Assembly: GCA_031763025.1 (NCBI GenBank)
Contig: JASSKH010000012.1
Span: forward strand, 5,241,397-5,305,396
DNA from: Macrocystis pyrifera
Taxonomy: Eukaryota > Sar > Phaeophyceae > Laminariales > Laminariaceae
Direction of reading: 5' to 3'
Length of the DNA: 64,000 nt
The translations under genes were made by a program, and so were the position numbers. Below, in pieces: positions 34,612 to 46,003 of the stretch (position 1 is its first letter; the number at the start of each line of letters is the position of its first letter). The notes beneath the pieces are model-generated. The model made no database searches. It was not told the DNA's origin and saw nothing but the letters and a program-made list of their open reading frames with translations.

Positions 34612-34860
34612 GGATTGTTGTCACGCTGGTCCAAGCTCGGACCGTCCTGAACTCCGGGGCGATGACAGTTACTATTTTGCCCAACAATAATAAGAGGGGA
34701 CGGGGACAGTTAAACATTAGTTCATGCATGCTGGACTCCGGGGCGATGACACTTACTTACCTGTTTACTATTTTTCCAAACTATAATAGATGGGGGACGG
34801 GGACAACAGTTAAACATTAGTTCATGATTCTCCGAGCTTGGACCAGCGTAACGACAATCC
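34612..34860. mobile_element. 249-bp TIR element
   Basis: Terminal inverted repeats of 30 bp (34612-34641 and 34831-34860) match at 28 positions; both contain ACGCTGGTCCAAGCTCGGA. Inside is an imperfect tandem duplication starting ACTCCGGGGCGATGACA (34652 and 34736). A third copy of the inner GCCCAACTATA...GGGGA unit lies just outside the right terminus. No target duplication was evident and no coding capacity exists. Confidence 0.75.
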
Positions 34861-35340
34861 ATACTTATTATTTTGCCCAACTATACAGGGGGAACGGGGA
34901 TACCTTGAATACAATAATGACTTGATGTCACACAATAATAATGTTTCAATATTTGCTCGGAGTACGAGGCGCTGTTTGTTGGTGGCCCCATATCATATCC
35001 TACGGGGTTATATCGTTCGTTTTGTTGTTAGTTGTATGTTGTCGTGTACCAGGTACTTCGTATTATGCCTATGGTATTCACTAACCGTAACAGGGTACAG
35101 CAGCAGTGAGGTCAGTGCTCTTTGTTGCTGCTGCAACTAACTTTATCAGCTGCCACGTACAGTTATTATCCTTCTTCTGATCAGACCGATGTCTTCAGTA
35201 TTTTGTGTAACATGATGCATGGTTGGAAGATAGATGATTGCCTGCCTGCGCGCTTCCGCTTTGTGCAGGACTGGTTGGCAGAAAACTTTATGCAGAACGT
35301 GTGTCGTCAATTTCAACCTTTGCACGTCGTCCCATACCAA

Positions 35341-35385
35341 CCCGACCCCAGGCCCAACCCTAACCCGAACCCCAACCAACCCTTT
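35341..35385 (+). repeat. Telomere-like CCCTAACCCGAACCC tract
   Basis: A short degenerate interstitial (CCCTAA)n-like stretch. Confidence 0.6.
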
Positions 35386-35750
35386 GGGAGGCTCGAGGTT
35401 TGGTGGCGTTTTACCAAAACAACATGCGGGCGGCCGAAAGGCCACAGCAGTATTGACCAATAAGACCCGCATCCTGCACACATCCTGCACAAAGTTTTGT
35501 GACAACCCGTCCCGCACATAGCTGTTAGGGTAAGCCCTGCCTCCGCAGTACCTGCTGCTGCTTGCTGGTTGCTTGCTTTCCGGTTATTAAGACATTGAGA
35601 CAGGAGAGAGACGTTGTTTGTAGTTCGTTCTGTGCTAGCTGTCTTTTTTTTTTTATCTTTCGAACGTTTCCGCGACTTGCTTCCCGGCTTACTGAGCCCA
35701 GGACCTATCTTTCTGGTTCACGTACCAGTAGTTACTACGATTAGTATTAA

Positions 35751-35859
35751 TATTACGGGGGACCATAGTAAATGAAACCAAATATTATTAGTAAAAATAG
35801 GTAAATATGAAGGTTTTTATGTATACCATAGGTCCTATTAACTATGGACCCCCGTAATA
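35751..35859 (-). mobile_element. MITE family 1 copy
   Basis: Complete, termini TTACGGGGGACCATAG and CTATGGACCCCCGTAA, TA on both sides. Confidence 0.92.
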
Positions 35860-35879
35860 GTAAATAGTCACTACTGTCT

Positions 35880-36072
35880 GGGGTGAAAACCAATCTGGAC
35901 AGAAATATAAGGAGCATTTAAATATTAGTATAAATATCAAAAGTTCCTTGTATTTCCTTCCACAGTGATATACCATGTAACATTCGGTCCCTAAATATGA
36001 TGTACCATTCTTGATATAAGGTACTACTCTAAATACAAAGTACCATTCTTATATTTAGGGACAAACTGGTGT
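35880..36072. mobile_element. MITE family 4 copy, about 190 bp
   Basis: CCAATCTGGACAGAAATATA at the left and TTATATTTAGGGACAAACTG at the right are inverted copies; additional CCCTAAATATGA and TACCATTCTT words repeat inside. Confidence 0.55.
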
Positions 36073-36234
36073 ATTAACTGTATATCATTGTTCATGGGCG
36101 GAACTTCCGGCCCTCCTCTCGCAACTCGAGGCGCATATTCAATCAAGCTTCGAACTTAACGCATATACATACCAGGTATATACTACTATTGATACGACGT
36201 ACGTATATAACAAGGTGTTACATTACCATTTTTT

Positions 36235-36431
36235 TTCCTGATGACGTGGCATGTGGCATCGCATCATGGCATAAACATCCAGTAACATCAGTATACTGTG
36301 ACTCCGTTCCAACCATCTCCTTTCGCCTGCATGTCACATCTCCTGAACAATGCGACGTATCACGCAAGCTTGAAAAGTTGAGGATCAACCACCCAATCGG
36401 TCTGATGGATTTGTCAGATATGTTTATGTAA
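36235..36431 (+). CDS. Possible terminal exon
   Basis: I do not recognise it. After a T8 tract, an open block reads DDVACGIASWHKHPVTSVYC, then VPTISFRLHVTSPEQCDVSR, then KLEKLRINHPIGLMDLSDMF and M with a TAA at 36429-36431. The residue mix is protein-like. The acceptor is uncertain (TCAG options near 36290). The opposite strand is also open for 158 codons here, so strand assignment is not secure. No partner exon was found. Confidence 0.3.
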
Positions 36432-36987
36432 TCTCCTCCCTCATACGGCACATACGCCGAGAAAACCGTGCGTGGCATGCGATAGAACAGCAGCACCACC
36501 CACCAGGCGTACCAGTATGCCGGATAACATTTACCAGGTTTTGGTGTGATATATTGGATAGAGTCCCCGCCGTCTCGAGCAAAGTCGAACCGTCCTTTAT
36601 CGCAAAGTGGGGCCGGGCCTTCGCTGCTGATAGTACGAGTGTTTGTATTCAGGCCTGATTCAGGCGCACCACACGGCGGCCGTGTAGTCGGCAAATATAT
36701 TTGTTGCTACCTAACTTTTTTTTTATCAATAGTCTTTTCACTGCTGCTATTGCTGCTATTGCTGCTACACAGGCATCAACCACCACACACACTATAAAAT
36801 AGAAATACCACCGCCACCACCACCACACACACAGAGACACCGGCGGCGGCGCTTGCTTGGGTGCGTCCCGTTTTATATAGAGGCGAAAGGAGAGGGGGGG
36901 AGAGGCAGCTCGTGCACTCGGAACACTATCACCATCAGGACGGAGAATTCTTAGAGGGCTATAGGAAGGGTCGTTTTGCATTTATAG

Positions 36988-37051
36988 CCCCTTGTCATCG
37001 GTACGAAAAGAGCTTGCCGCCTCACCCCTTCCGGGAAAGCACCCTCTCCAG
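36988..37051 (+). CDS. Possible small internal exon
   Basis: I do not recognise it. An acceptor TTTGCATTTATAG and an excellent donor CTCCAG/GTAAGC bracket 64 bp readable as LVIGTKRACRLTPSGKAPSP. All three frames are open, so the frame is not fixed by the sequence. It is reported for the donor quality. Confidence 0.25.
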
Positions 37052-37059
37052 GTAAGCAA

Positions 37060-38410
37060 AAAAGTAAGCACCACCAGGAGGTGTTGTATGATATGTGTCG
37101 GGTCTGTGAGTCTGCAATAATACCTGGTAGTGTGATACAATAATAATATTGGATGGGTGGGTAGAAGAGCGAAGAAGCATCGGTATACGAGCGAGCAAGG
37201 AAACACCAGCAGGTGTACTTCGTGTGGTTTTTAAACTCTTCCTATGGATGGGACCCGCTGGTGCAAGCTGAATCAACCGCATTGTGCGCGCAGTAAGTAT
37301 GTCTGTCTAGCAGAGGGACTACGTGGTCCACCATCTACACCCTTTCTTCTTCCATTGGAGGAGAGACCCAGCTGCCATGAGACACCGGTATAGCCGAGGG
37401 TATAGCATGCATGTATGCATGTACATTGTCATATGATGAGTACCAGGTACATGGGATCGGCAATGCCGATTATATTTAGTTCCGCTGGTGATGGTGTCAT
37501 AGCATGATCGCACGCAAGTAATTGGCGCCACCGACTGCTGGCTGGCTGCCTGTCTATTCAGTATTTTATTGAAATAGTGAAGAAGTAATAATCATTTAGC
37601 CTACGTACAGAGTCTTCAGAGTCAAAGATGTCAGGAGACAGCGCTTTCACCCCCTGATAGACAGCAGCTTTGTCTTTGGCATGCCTTGACTGACACCAGA
37701 ATATTAGGTTTTAGTGTGAAACGCTCGGCCCTACACGCTTGAGAGCGCACTTTTTTGCGTGGCTTGACTTGTCTCCTGACCTCTTCCGTCAGAGTGGTAC
37801 AGGAGTAGTATTATTTTGTGTGGTTATTATCATGTCTACACGCACGACGTAAGGGAACCAGTTTCTTCGATGGCTGATTGTCTCGTTATCCAACAACACA
37901 CCAGTTCGAGCATACCGGCGCTACATCTAGAGCACATAATACCTTGCCTTGGTATCCACATATTTGTGTATGTACTTATGGGTGGGTATGCTATGTACCC
38001 GCCACACATTTACGCATAATGCACGACACTTATCTCATATACTACAACAGCAGTGTATGCACTCTGGATTCTACCTGATATATACAGTACTCGGGCTGGT
38101 ACTCGCTTCGTGCTTTCAGTAGGCACCGACCTGCTGTAATGATACCTCCTCGAGGCGCCTAATCAATCACCATTCAACATAATCGCACGACGATATATCA
38201 TATACGTATATACACGATACAAATGACGCGAGGAGCCCGAGTGACGGGGAGCTCAAGACGTGAACTATGTTTACGACTATATCATACGACTACTAGCTGT
38301 TTGCAAGCTGTAATTTCACTGCCGCTTCGTCTCAACAACAGCAGCAGCACAGACCAGTAGTATGGCATGCAGTCTCTATCTATCTATGTGATGTTTTCCT
38401 CGTCTGTGTA
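37060..38410. other. Stretch without a supported gene
   Basis: AT-rich with scattered TACGTA and TATACGTATA palindromes and exact TACCWGGTA at 37121 and 37441. No splice-bounded block. Confidence 0.45.
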
Positions 38411-38412
38411 CG

Positions 38413-38413
38413 T

Positions 38414-38446
<33 letters not shown>

Positions 38447-38447
38447 C
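38413..38447 (+). repeat. (CAG)n microsatellite bounded by TA and GTACGTA
   Basis: TA-(CAG)10-TA embedded as GTACG-TA...TA-CGTA. The symmetrical flanks are the same as those of the short TACAGCAGTA words found elsewhere. Confidence 0.9.
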
Positions 38448-38795
38448 GTAAAACCCTGGCACACACACTACGTATCAATAGACGTATATATTACCAGGCA
38501 TGTACGTATCATAATATTGATCTTTAACATATTTACACGAACGCACGACGCGAGTAAGCGCTGACGTCTGTATGCCTTCTGCGTTGGTTTGGTGTCTGTC
38601 TGTCTTCAAGGAAGGGCGCCCTCCCACTACTTGTATCTTATTATGTACACCTACGTACGGCACCACGAATGGCCTCTCTCTTGCTCGGCGGCACGGTCAT
38701 TGCGTTATAATACCCATGATATGTATCACGCGCTGGCTTTATTTAACGAATGCCAGGTGTACGACGCCTGTACCTGGTACCTCTCTGATACGTAC

Positions 38796-38904
38796 TATTA
38801 CGGGGGGCTATAGTAAACAGGACCAAATATTGTTAGTAAAAATAGGTAAATATATAGGTTTTTGTGTGTACCGTAGGTCCTGTTAACTATGGTCCTCCGT
38901 AATA
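38796..38904 (-). mobile_element. MITE family 1 copy
   Basis: Complete copy; termini TTACGGGGGGCTATAG and CTATGGTCCTCCGTAA. It lies 17 bp after a TACCTGGTA word. Confidence 0.9.
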
Positions 38905-39868
38905 TCAATATTAATATTATAGTAGTCTGTGTCCTGTCTGTCCATTATACTATACCTGTCCGTGCGTTTTCTTTTTTTTTTTTTGGCGGATTGTCTTTGC
39001 TATCTGGCGTCGTCGGCATTTCTTTGTTTTTTTTCGCCCAAATTTTCGTTTACTGCGTATACCCGTATGTATCTGGTACCTGGTGACATACCAGGTACGT
39101 AGAGAGTGGGTGTATGCCTCCCCCTGCGACAGCACTGCCGTTGTGGGGACAAACATTTGAAATTAGAGTTAAAGGCCTTGGATCTGCCAGGGAGGACAGC
39201 CGATCAACGCTACTCTGTGTTGGCGCGTCACCAAACGAATTTGCCCATCAATCATTAACAACAACAGACAAGAAATTTGATCCTTCCGGAGCCCTTGTTA
39301 GGTGTCTGATTATCTACACTCTGCTTTGTTGTGGTCGGGTAGGATGCTACGACGGTTGGTCGAACTACTACAGCAAGCAGCAGTGGGGGTCCAAGAGTGC
39401 GCTCGCTTACTTACAATAATAATAGTGCTCAGCGTTGTCGGCTAAGATCTGAGTTAAAACTATAATCAATTATTAATAGTATCAGCAGCCTGAGATAGTT
39501 CCGTCTTTCAAGTTCGTTTACGACGGGTAGCAGAGAGGAGTATGGGGAGTTGTTTTTGTAGTAAGATGCACTTTTTTCGTGATGGAAAAGGCGTCGGATC
39601 AATCCGATGCCCGACATAAAAGTATTGCCTATCTATGACTTACGTTCTCCTCAACCAACTGCCGTGAGGGAGACGGTCTGAGCATTAGAACTGGAGCAAG
39701 GGTCGCTTTCGGTACGTGAACAGTCGTCAAAGGTCAAGGTTATACCAGAAATAGTATCGCAACTGAAAAAAAAAAAAAAAACGATTTTACTTTGCAAAAT
39801 ACCAAACAAAATGCTCTTACTGTAATAATTGTAATTTTTATGTTTCGCGCGAAGGGGTCTACCAGGTA

Positions 39869-40186
39869 TTTTTTTTTTTTTTTTTTTTTTAACTCATCAC
39901 TTTTACTTTCCAGCCCACTCGTAGGAGGTTTTACCCTCGACGATCTTCTGGACAAGCCGTGGTCACAGGTGTCGTCCCTTCTCCCCCCCGGTACGTGCCT
40001 TTATTTTTTGTCACGCATAGGGCTCGTCGATTTTCATCGAATGTAGCTAACTCACGCTTTCGCGCTTTCCGCTTATCAATTTTTTATGCAAGAAAAAGTC
40101 CCTATGAGCATGCACTCGGTGAGACTTGAACCCACGAAATTGATCTTGACAGGCACGCGGACCACCTACCAAGCCACCGGGGACGC
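39869..40186 (-). mobile_element. tRNA-derived SINE, copy A
   Basis: In minus orientation the element begins with a tRNA-like head (about 40186-40113) with an A-box-like TGGCTTGGTAGGTGG and a B-box GGGTTCAAGTCTC. A body of about 200 bp follows (with CCTCGACGATCTTCTGGACA on the plus strand) and a 22-nt A-tail ends at 39869. The anticodon position reads GTC, but the stem no longer pairs. A second copy at 62417-62757 is very similar over the whole length, which defines the boundaries. The tail abuts TACCAGGTA. Confidence 0.8.
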
Positions 40187-40896
40187 GTATACGTACACTC
40201 GTATATTACTGGAAATTATTGAACACATGCTTTCCGATAAGAAGTCCATAATACCCACGCCCTCTCTTACCCACAACCAACAGTCAGAAATATATATTAA
40301 CACGTAGTAGTAGCCGATTTGGCCACGCTTGTTCTCTAGCGTCTCCTGGTCCCCGGGTTTCCGCATCTGTACAGCAGTATATATATAGCTAGATGTTTTA
40401 TCGGAACAGAAAAAACATCACTATTTTAAGACGCTGCGTTTAGAACTTCGGCTGGTTCGTGCCTACCGGAGAGCGGCCGTGACTCGAAATAAATTCATCA
40501 CAGCAGGTTGTGATTCTCTTGAAGTTGCGCCCTCGCAGGTTGCCTGCACCTGGACTTAGAGGTGCTGCAGTGAGTGGTCGAAGTTGGTCGAAGCACGGAG
40601 AGCACAAAATGATACCAAAAACAACTTCCAACCGAATGTTCGCACTACACTCTTACTTGCGGACAGCTACCACACGCAGGTCCTCACAGGAAACTAAAGC
40701 CCGTGAAATTGAAGGATCCTCCTTCCTGATGGGATGTGTGAGGGAGTCGGGTGCGCCAGATAGCAGTCGGAGGCAGCCAGGAACGACTCACGAGATGTTT
40801 ACGTGTACTCGAAGTTGCGAGCGAGTAGCACAAAAAAAGCTCCCTAAATAAAGTCGCTAAAATAATGCTTCATTTCACGCGCGGGAGCATAGCGCA
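40187..40896. other. Stretch without a supported gene
   Basis: An open frame at 40510-40851 lacks splice support and start context. TACAGCAGTATA lies at 40372. Confidence 0.4.
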
Positions 40897-41163
40897 ATGG
40901 CTACGTCACCGATCAAGAAACGGCCTTCACTAAAAGATTGCTATTTCCAGGTGGATGCTAATAATATCTCTGTTTGGATCGTCGTCGCAGATGCTGCCGA
41001 GCGCAAAATATGTTCCCATAATGGGGATGTAGTAAGTTGTTGGACCCAAAAAGGTGCAAAAGACGGTAAAAAAACTCTGTCTGGACACTTGAGTATTTAT
41101 TTACGTCAACTCTTCCAAAACTCTGAAGCACGGATGATTGGCTGCAAACCTCTCAAACTCTAA
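40897..41163 (+). CDS. Hypothetical 88-residue protein or exon
   Basis: I do not recognise it. ATG at 40897 in context GCGCAATGGC opens MATSPIKKRPSLKDCYFQVD, with later segments NNISVWIVVADAAERKICSH and KTLSGHLSIYLRQLFQNSEA, and ends KPLKL before a TAA at 41161-41163. It is a compact mixed alpha/beta-looking sequence with three cysteines and good codon regularity. No signal peptide or membrane segment. It could be a stand-alone small gene or a fragment of a transposon protein (the basic N-terminus and tryptophans are reminiscent of DNA-binding domains, an impression only). An alternative is that CTATTTCCAG at 40942-40951 is an acceptor and the first residues are intronic. Confidence 0.4.
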   Translation: MATSPIKKRPSLKDCYFQVDANNISVWIVVADAAERKICSHNGDVVSCWTQKGAKDGKKTLSGHLSIYLRQLFQNSEARMIGCKPLKL

Positions 41164-41384
41164 TTCCAGGTCGTGTTTATAAGTTGTCGCCAAAACGCCT
41201 ACGTACGCGCGCATTCTTGAGGGGACTATGCGTAGCGCCCCGTTAACTCTCATACTCTCATACTGATGTTCTCCTTCATTGATAGCGTGCCCCACTTATC
41301 ATTATCATTTTTTTTCTTTGTACGTACGTATTTATTTGTTATATTCGACCTTATATCAGAATGTTCTCTCCATCCTACACTACT

Positions 41385-41421
41385 ACTGCTGTACGAGTAG
41401 CTACTACTGCTGTACGAGTAG
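41385..41421 (+). repeat. Duplicated TACTGCTGTACGAGTAGC
   Basis: Two adjacent copies of an 18-bp unit, each containing TA-CTGCTG-TA. Confidence 0.85.
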
Positions 41422-41757
41422 CAGTCGTAACTCAGATCCGTATACGTATACCGGTATATAACTATGTAACACCAGTCGTCCCGATAACTATATTATTTAT
41501 TGACATTATTTGATCAATAGTTCCCTCGACGTAGTCTGTCCTCAAGTTCAAGTATATACCGTATTGCGTATGAAAACATATTGCACACCCTGGGAATTTC
41601 AGAGATATGAGTATACTTTCTAAACGATACTCGTACTCGTAGGGAATTTCAATATAAATCTTGTTGACGCGATTGTATTGAAAACATACAGACAGCAGTA
41701 ATGCCGAAGACGCTCTTTTGCCGAATAAGAAATCCAGCATAGACTTTTTTTTGTTGA

Positions 41758-42152
41758 GGGATCGTCACACCTTGATAGTGAATCTTTACGGAGGTTTTGT
41801 GCTCAGCGCCTAAAGGCTGTACCCTCCAACCCGGACCCTGACCCGAACTCTATGACAGTGATGGTCAGTGCTGGAATGCTGTGCTTGCTTGGTAAGACTC
41901 TAGGTTGAATCGGCCGGCTTGGATGCTGTACTTGGACAAACAAGAAGAGTGCTGTACTTGGACAAACAAGAAGAGCCTTCTTCTCGCAGGTTGATCCGGC
42001 CGGCTGGGGATGGATGCTGTGTGGCTGATATATATATAATCTTCGAAGGTCGATTGAGCCGCATATAACACGCCCTCACTTTAGCCAAATTGGCAATGCC
42101 AAGGTAGCTATTAATAGCTACCTTGGGAACATTCACTGTCAAACCTTCTTCA
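41758..42152. mobile_element. MITE family 3 (TIR, telomere-like core), copy A
   Basis: Termini TCACACCTTGATAGTGAATC and, inverted, ATTCACTGTCAAACCTTC. Near the left end is ACCCTCCAACCCGGACCCTG, followed by AGTGCTGGAATGCTGTGCTT and GGCCGGCTTGGATGCTG. The same order of blocks is found at 63482-63805. A 25-26 bp tandem duplication (containing CTTGGACAAACAAGAAGAG) lies at 41929-41976. No open frame. Confidence 0.75.
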
Positions 42153-42977
42153 ATTCAGTAGTGTATAACTACTGGTTCCGCTGGCACTCTGCACAACATT
42201 CGCTGCGTGTGTTCTTGTTTTCTTCTACCGTTTTCGACATCCAGCACACGCACACTATCCGTGCCGATCATTATGTTTATATATCCTTCGTGAAGCTCTA
42301 GGTACAAGCTCTGCTGTGGTCACGCATCATGTGGTCACAAAACCACGACGACACCTGTCAGGAAAAAAACTCCAAATCCTAGAGCTTTCCATCATTTTAT
42401 GGCTGGAGCTGTACGACGTAGAACCCAGAGCCAATATCGGCCGATAGGGTGACCACGAGCATACGTAAAGAAAAATGGCTCTAGACTGTAGGGTCCAGAG
42501 TTCAGAGCCGTTCAATGACTTGAAAAAATATTGTTGGTGCAGACACAGCGGTCTTCGAAAAACACTATCTCAAGAATATCACACAACCACACACCACATT
42601 CAGTTGCCCCACACACGAAACGAAACTACGGTCGATCCATCTCCGCAATAATAATCGTCGTATCCGCAGCAGCAAACCCACACGTCGTGCCCACACCTTC
42701 CAGAGTCGCTGGAGCTCTTCATGCAGAGATGCTCCAGCCAACCCTGAACAGTGAGCGACGGGTTGCTGTGCCTTCTTCCTCGGCAACAACGCTGCTCATC
42801 CTCTCGGCCGTGTCCATGTTCGTTCGTTATTTCCGGTGTTGAGTTACAGGCAGAAACGCTGGGTGGTGTTTCGTAGTGTCCGGAAGGCCGTGCCTATGTA
42901 CGAATGCGGGGATGATTTCCCAACACATCTTCTCTCCGCTCTTGGTTTTTATTGTGTTATGGGAGTCGTTTAACATA

Positions 42978-43218
42978 TTGCGGGGGACCATCATAGTAAA
43001 TAGGACCGATACCGTAGCGGTAGGCATAACAACCTATTTACATACCTGGCATATACCTATTTTTACTAGTATGGGGGTACATAGTTAATAGGACCCATGG
43101 TATACATAAAAAACTACCAGGGTATATATTTACCTATTTTTACTAACAAAATTTGGTCCCGTTAACTATGGACCCCCGTAATAACAATATTTGGTCCTAC
43201 TTACTTTTGTCCCCATAA
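42978..43218 (+). mobile_element. MITE family 1 copy interrupted by another
   Basis: The outer element runs TTGCGGGGGACC...TTTTTACTA (42978-43068), is broken by the inner copy, and resumes ACAATATTTGGTCC...CCCCATAA (43184-43218). Its left half also carries an 11-bp length excess containing ATACCTGGCAT. Confidence 0.88.
43069..43181 (+). mobile_element. Nested MITE family 1 copy
   Basis: Inserted in the outer copy at TA; TA is present on both sides (43067-43068, 43182-43183), giving a clear 2-bp target duplication. Inside, CTATATATTTACC of the family has become CTACCAGGGTATATATTTACC, an 8-bp insertion. Confidence 0.9.
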
Positions 43219-43310
43219 TACCAGGTTTGTTTATGTAAAGTCATATATACCTGGTATGGTATGATGGTACTACTGCTGCTGCGGTTTGATGCTTGGCTTG
43301 TACAGGGTTT

Positions 43311-43418
43311 TTTACGGGGGTCCATAGTTAACGGGACCAAATTTTGTTAGTAAAAATAGGTAAATATATAGGTTTTTATGTATACCATAGGTCCTGTTAA
43401 CTATGTACCCCCGTAATA
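43311..43418 (-). mobile_element. MITE family 1 copy
   Basis: Complete; TTTACGGGGGTCCATAG left, CTATGTACCCCCGTAA right. Confidence 0.92.
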
Positions 43419-44431
43419 GGATGATACTATATTAATACTGCTGTATCCCCTCCCCGCCTGTAATTGGTTTTCCAAAAATAAGATTTGGAGTAGTTTGGTG
43501 TCGGATCTTTTTTCTCGTGCACCCGCAATGGCGCCGAACGATTTTTTTACGCCCCGGGGTGCGGTATAAGATAAGAGCCGCGTGCACCTGCGACACCTTA
43601 CGGTTAGGTTCAAAGGTCGGGACACTCTGTATCCCAGGTAATTTCCAGGCTTCCACAGCCTCATTCAAAGCTGATGCACCACAACACATTACACAGCAGG
43701 ATACTACGAATATCTATCGTAGACGTACACATATATGATGCATTTACGGTATACTCTGCTGTTACATGGGTCGTCGTTCGTGGCCACAGAGCTTGTCTCT
43801 GTAGGGCGAAGAATCAGCACAGACACTCTACCATTAATATTTATATAGAAGAACAGTCAGTAGTATCTTAATGTGGAGAACACACAAACACGTGCGCGCA
43901 ACATATTCGTTTCTTTCGTTTTCTCTCGTTTATAGAATGCGTATGTTATGCCTGCCGTACCCAGTTCGTACGTACGATGGCATGGCATTGCATTGTCTAA
44001 TATTACAATGAAGTATCTCGGTGGCGTAGTCTTGCGACCACATAGAGCTTGTATCTCTAGGATTGAAGAATGGGCACGGACACTGGTGTCGCTGGATGTC
44101 GACGGGTAGGACGAACGGTTTAATTTGAAGAACACAACATGCATGTTACATTACCACAGGCCCATTGCTTGTATTTTGCATCGTATATGTATATGCGTAC
44201 CCCGTGCGTATACTTCGTGTATACCGCTGAACATATATACATACCGTATATATACATGATTGTATGCACCTACCATACAGTTTCGTACGCATTGGCGTAT
44301 CTACCATGTTACACATTTCGGAGGGCCCATCGCGTTGGCACCACGAATTTGAACTTACCACATGAAATACAAGCAGCAGCAAGCAAGTGTGTAGAGTGGG
44401 TGCCGCGGCCGTGAAAAAATCGAGGCTCGTT

Positions 44432-44530
44432 CTTAACCCTTTTAGTACCCCAGTTCCGATTTGGGGACAAACCAGTCTAATTCCAAGTGATTTGTACCCA
44501 AAACGGGACTGCGGTACTAAAAGGGTTAAG
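44432..44530. mobile_element. MITE family 2, intact reference copy
   Basis: A 99-bp near-perfect foldback: CTTAACCCTTTTAGTACC at the left and GGTACTAAAAGGGTTAAG at the right, with internal GGGGACAAACC and CCCAAAACGGG extending the inverted repeat. The whole element can form one long hairpin. Other copies are diverged and serve as hosts of family 1, so family 2 appears older overall. Confidence 0.88.
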
Positions 44531-44589
44531 TAAATAAATATACCTGGTATGCGTTTTTTTTTTTTTGCGCGAGAAACACAGCTAAAAAA

Positions 44590-45424
44590 AAGTATGTACG
44601 TTGGCAGCAAAATAAGAACACAGGCGGCGGTGAACCCCCCTTGCGCGATGTGGGCGCAAAACAATCGATGCGCAGAGACATGAGAAATGTACAAACAGCA
44701 AGCCCCACACGGCGGTGTCGACAACCTCTCTATTCGGTACGACCTACTGTAATAATCATGGTGTGCTGTATATTGTTCACTGTTCAGCAGTGTCTCCGCA
44801 AGGATTGTTGTACGCCCACTTTTATTGGCAAGCCTTACTATTAGGGTGGAGTCCCGGCCATCTGTGTGTGAATGGATGCCCACATGACAAACAGCAAGCA
44901 CAGCGACAGAGCTGCAGCAAGTACTTGCGACCAACATGAACAGGATGCAAGAAATGGGTGTGCTGCGGTTTTGGGGAACATTGCTTCAAGCATCGATCGA
45001 TCGACCGAACCATCACCAGCAGCAGCGCTCTCCACATCGGGGGTTCTCCACGTACATCGTTGTTGGTTGGACAACAATAAGAAAAACATGTGTACTTGCT
45101 GTGTGCCCCCTGCATGTACATCCCCTGCATGTATATACACGTATTACGTAAACACGCCGACTTGATTAAAGGGACATACATCTGTATCATGAACACAACA
45201 TCAACGTGTCAACGCCGTTTGTCGCGGAACATAAAATAAGTGACACCAAGAAACTGGCGGTTGGCGAGGACCCACAGAAACTCAATCAAGAATATTCAAC
45301 GGTGAACCCTCTAGGGACTGCAGAGAGAAATATTGAGGATCAAAAGTACTTAGTCATGGCAAACAAACGCTACTTACTGCAGCAGCAACAACAACCAACA
45401 GCAGTCACTGCGTGACTGTGGGGG
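44590..45424. other. Stretch without a supported gene
   Basis: Open frames overlap in several phases without splice support. A direct repeat TGTACATCCCCTGCATGTA-like lies at 45113-45135. Confidence 0.4.
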
Positions 45425-45545
45425 ATAATACAAAGTGATGTCCGAGTGAGAATGCAGGAAAAGTCGTACGGCACGCTCGCAACATGAGCTGCCTGTACTG
45501 ATGGGCGCCCACGCTGCTCGTAGACGATTGGTAACACCACAAAAA
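45425..45545 (+). repeat. Dispersed repeat C copy
   Basis: AGTGATGTCCGAGTGAGAAT, AAGTCGTACGGCACGCTCG and CTCGTAGACGATTGGTAACA define the unit's borders. Confidence 0.65.
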
Positions 45546-45867
45546 AAACTGCCATAGTTTTGTTCGCTGTCTCGAGCCCCCAAGGAGAAGAGAACCAACA
45601 GGGAAGCAAAGTTAGGAAGAACGCCTCCTTGCTTGTAGGGGTGTCCTTGGTTGCATCATACCGGTATAACAGGTATCATGCAAGACTACTTTCTGACGGC
45701 AAAAAAGACGTACGAAAGGTCGACCAACTCTACCCACGTTACGTCCTTGCTCCGACCTTCTCTTGTAAAACGCGTCTAATCTTTCGCATGTTCTTTATAT
45801 TTGAATGCCTACGCACCCGTATCAAGGCTTAATCTCCAAGTCATGGGAGATGTGGGTTTTTTACCCC

Positions 45868-45930
45868 CTTACCGTCTCGAAAGGGATGCGTGGTCAACGG
45901 TCCAATGACTAAGGCGAACAACAAATGGGG
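45868..45930 (+). mobile_element. Detached LINE 3' end
   Basis: ACCGTCTCGAAAGGGATGCG, TGGTCAACGGTCCAATGACT and AAGGCGAACAACAAATG match 23575-23632 with few differences; this is the closest of the short copies. It runs directly into repeat B. Confidence 0.75.
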
Positions 45931-46003
45931 ACCTCCGCCCCTAGGGATGCGAGGGGTTTGTGATCATACGACTGCGACCATGTATGATATCGAGTACCCC
46001 CCC
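45930..46003 (-). repeat. Dispersed repeat B, partial inverted copy
   Basis: CTAGGGATGCGAGGGGTTTG...ATACGACTGCGACCATGTAT and GATATCGAGTACCCCCCC are the reverse complement of the left part at 2249-2310. Here it follows a LINE 3' end without interruption, so repeat B may be part of the LINE 3' UTR. Confidence 0.65.

Noticed and set aside
29060-34905. CRISPR-like arrays
   Set aside because: Repeats are degenerate, spacers are not of constant length, and the genome is clearly eukaryotic.
41985-42000. GGTTGATCCGGCC as the start of an 18S rRNA gene
   Set aside because: Similarity ends after about ten bases, and the stretch belongs to the TIR element of family 3.
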